NCBI RefSeq assembly: GCF_938036805.1
Contig: NZ_CALHWC010000029.1
Span: 1 to 39,696, forward strand
DNA from: an uncultured Streptococcus sp.
Lineage (GTDB): Bacteria; Bacillota; Bacilli; Lactobacillales; Streptococcaceae
Direction: 5' to 3'
DNA length: 39,696 nucleotides
Part shown: piece by piece, positions 38,712 to 39,696 of the stretch
Position numbering within the stretch: position 1 is the first letter of the stretch
Layout: every line of letters starts with the position of its first letter
Program-made: the position numbers and the translations under genes
The notes under the pieces: generated by a model
Told to the model about the DNA's origin: nothing
Seen by the model: the letters and a program-made list of their open reading frames with translations, nothing else
Database searches by the model: none

Positions 38712-39696
38712 ATGAAAGTATCAAAAATGCTTTTAGCTACTGGGGTGGTACTCAGTGCAGGAGTACTCTTGTCAGCTTGTGGCAAATCTTCATCCAGCAC
38801 AACCACGTATTCTTATGTTTATGCCAGCGATCCTGATAGCTTGAACTACCTGACAGCCAACCGTGCTACCACGTCAGACGTTATTACAAACCTTGTTGAT
38901 GGTCTTTTAGAAAATGACGAATATGGAAATTTAGTTCCCTCTCTAGCAGAATCATGGACAGTTTCTCAAGATGGCCTAACCTATACATATAAGCTTCGTA
39001 AGGACGCTAAGTGGTTCAATGTTGAAGGTGAAGAAATTGCAAACGTTAAAGCTCAGGACTTTGTGACAGGTCTTAAGTATGCGGCTGACCAAAAGTCTGA
39101 AGCCCTTTACCTGATTCAAGATTCGATTAGTGGCTTAGATGCCTATGTCAAAGGCGATGAAAAAGACTTCTCAAAAGTCGGAGTGAAGGCGGTAGATGAT
39201 TACACAGTCCAATACACGCTGACTCGCTCAGAACCTTATTGGAACTCTAAAACTACGAATAATATCTTATTCCCTGTCAATGAAGAATTTTTGAAATCTA
39301 AAGGAAAAGATTTTGGTTCTGTAGATTCTTCAAGCATCCTTTACAATGGTCCTTTCCTTTTGAAATCATTGACATCTAAGTCTTCTATGGAATTTGTTAA
39401 AAATCCAAATTATTACGATAAAGACAAGGTCAGTCTAGAACATGTCAAATTAACCTACTATGATGGGTCAGACCAAGAATCTTTAATTCGCAACTTCAGC
39501 GATGGTGCTTATAGCGGTGCTCGTCTCTATCCAAATACTTCAGGATTTGCAGCAGTTAAGAAGAAATATGCGGATAATATCCTTTACAGTCCACAGGATG
39601 CGACTTCATATTACTTTAATTTCAACTTCAACCGTCAATCATACAATCACACTTCCAAAACAAGTGATGATCAAAAGAATGCAACAAAAGAAGCGG
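38712..39696 (+). CDS. Oligopeptide ABC transporter substrate-binding lipoprotein (AliA/AmiA/HppA family), partial
   Basis: The frame is open to the window end (328 codons of an expected ~650). It starts MKVSKMLLATGVVLSAGVLL with lipobox LSAC (Cys23), followed by a Ser/Thr linker. Family 5 solute-binding features are SYVYASDPDSLNYLTANRA, VDGLLENDEYGNLVPSLAESW and ILYNGPFLLKSL. It captures oligopeptides at the membrane for the Ami/Opp permease and, in oral streptococci, also affects competence and adhesion. GGAGG is 9 nt before the ATG. The leader of about 110 nt contains AGAGAAT...ATTCTCT pairing. Confidence 0.9.
   Translation, partial: MKVSKMLLATGVVLSAGVLLSACGKSSSSTTTYSYVYASDPDSLNYLTANRATTSDVITNLVDGLLENDEYGNLVPSLAESWTVSQDGLTYTYKLRKDAKWFNVEGEEIANVKAQDFVTGLKYAADQKSEALYLIQDSISGLDAYVKGDEKDFSKVGVKAVDDYTVQYTLTRSEPYWNSKTTNNILFPVNEEFLKSKGKDFGSVDSSSILYNGPFLLKSLTSKSSMEFVKNPNYYDKDKVSLEHVKLTYYDGSDQESLIRNFSDGAYSGARLYPNTSGFAAVKKKYADNILYSPQDATSYYFNFNFNRQSYNHTSKTSDDQKNATKEA

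Overview
The window is chromosomal DNA of a low-GC Gram-positive coccus, almost certainly a Streptococcus of the sanguinis/mitis type. The pointers are a zinc-binding lipoprotein of the AdcA-II/Lmb type followed by a histidine-triad (Pht) protein under AdcR-like boxes, an LPNTG-anchored surface protein, PepV, an L27 protein with a cleavable N-terminus next to the Prp protease, and many extended -10 (TGnTATAAT) promoters. Species-level assignment is inference only.

Layout. 1-3.1 kb: tail of a potassium-channel regulator (KtrA/CabP type), a structured intergenic repeat, a GNAT acetyltransferase, a small pyrimidine-dimer-glycosylase-like protein, and rimM-trmD. 3.1-10.3 kb: a zinc/surface block with three AdcR-like boxes, adcA-II, a 1098-residue Pht protein with five histidine triads, and a CAP-domain LPNTG protein whose promoter carries a 19-bp palindrome. 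10.4-13.5 kb: ferrochelatase and uvrC.

13.6-22.6 kb is an AT-rich accessory island made almost only of immunity-type genes: four SUKH (SMI1/KNR4) genes, an Imm22-like, an Imm6-like and a DUF4274-like gene, a tandem pair of unknown 159-residue proteins with a decayed third copy, and two unnamed families that occur as alternating pairs (an all-helical acidic protein and a protein whose pattern resembles the ribosomal L7/L12 C-terminal domain). An IS3-family remnant and a possible toxin C-terminal stub lie within it, but no intact toxin gene is present. This looks like an orphan immunity array of the kind found near polymorphic/LXG toxins.

22.7-26.85 kb: a metallophosphoesterase gene, then a very AT-rich overlapping three-gene cassette (nuclease-like protein, small middle component, SMC-like ATPase) that fits an ABC-three-component (ABC-3C) conflict system. 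26.9-30.1 kb returns to housekeeping: nitroreductase, pepV, a uracil-DNA-glycosylase-family protein and PrdX. 30.3-31.4 kb holds a Ser/Thr-rich membrane protein and a deletion scar. The scar joins the 3' ends of two divergent genes, pyruvate phosphate dikinase (minus strand) and what appears to be its regulatory kinase/phosphorylase (plus strand), so both are dead.

31.5-35.8 kb: cysteine desulfurase-thiI, a small membrane protein, and the L21 leader-rplU-prp-rpmA operon. 35.8-38.5 kb: a rhodanese - CoA-disulfide reductase/rhodanese fusion - rhodanese operon with a CsoR/CstR-type operator, and a convergent csoR-family gene that lacks the copper-ligand histidine, which suggests persulfide rather than copper sensing. 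The window ends inside a peptide-binding lipoprotein gene preceded by a CodY-like box.

The best candidates for something undescribed are the paired helical / L7-L12-like families at 17.6-20.1 kb, the minus-strand gene at 15.8-16.3 kb with its palindromic promoter, and the tandem 159-residue family.
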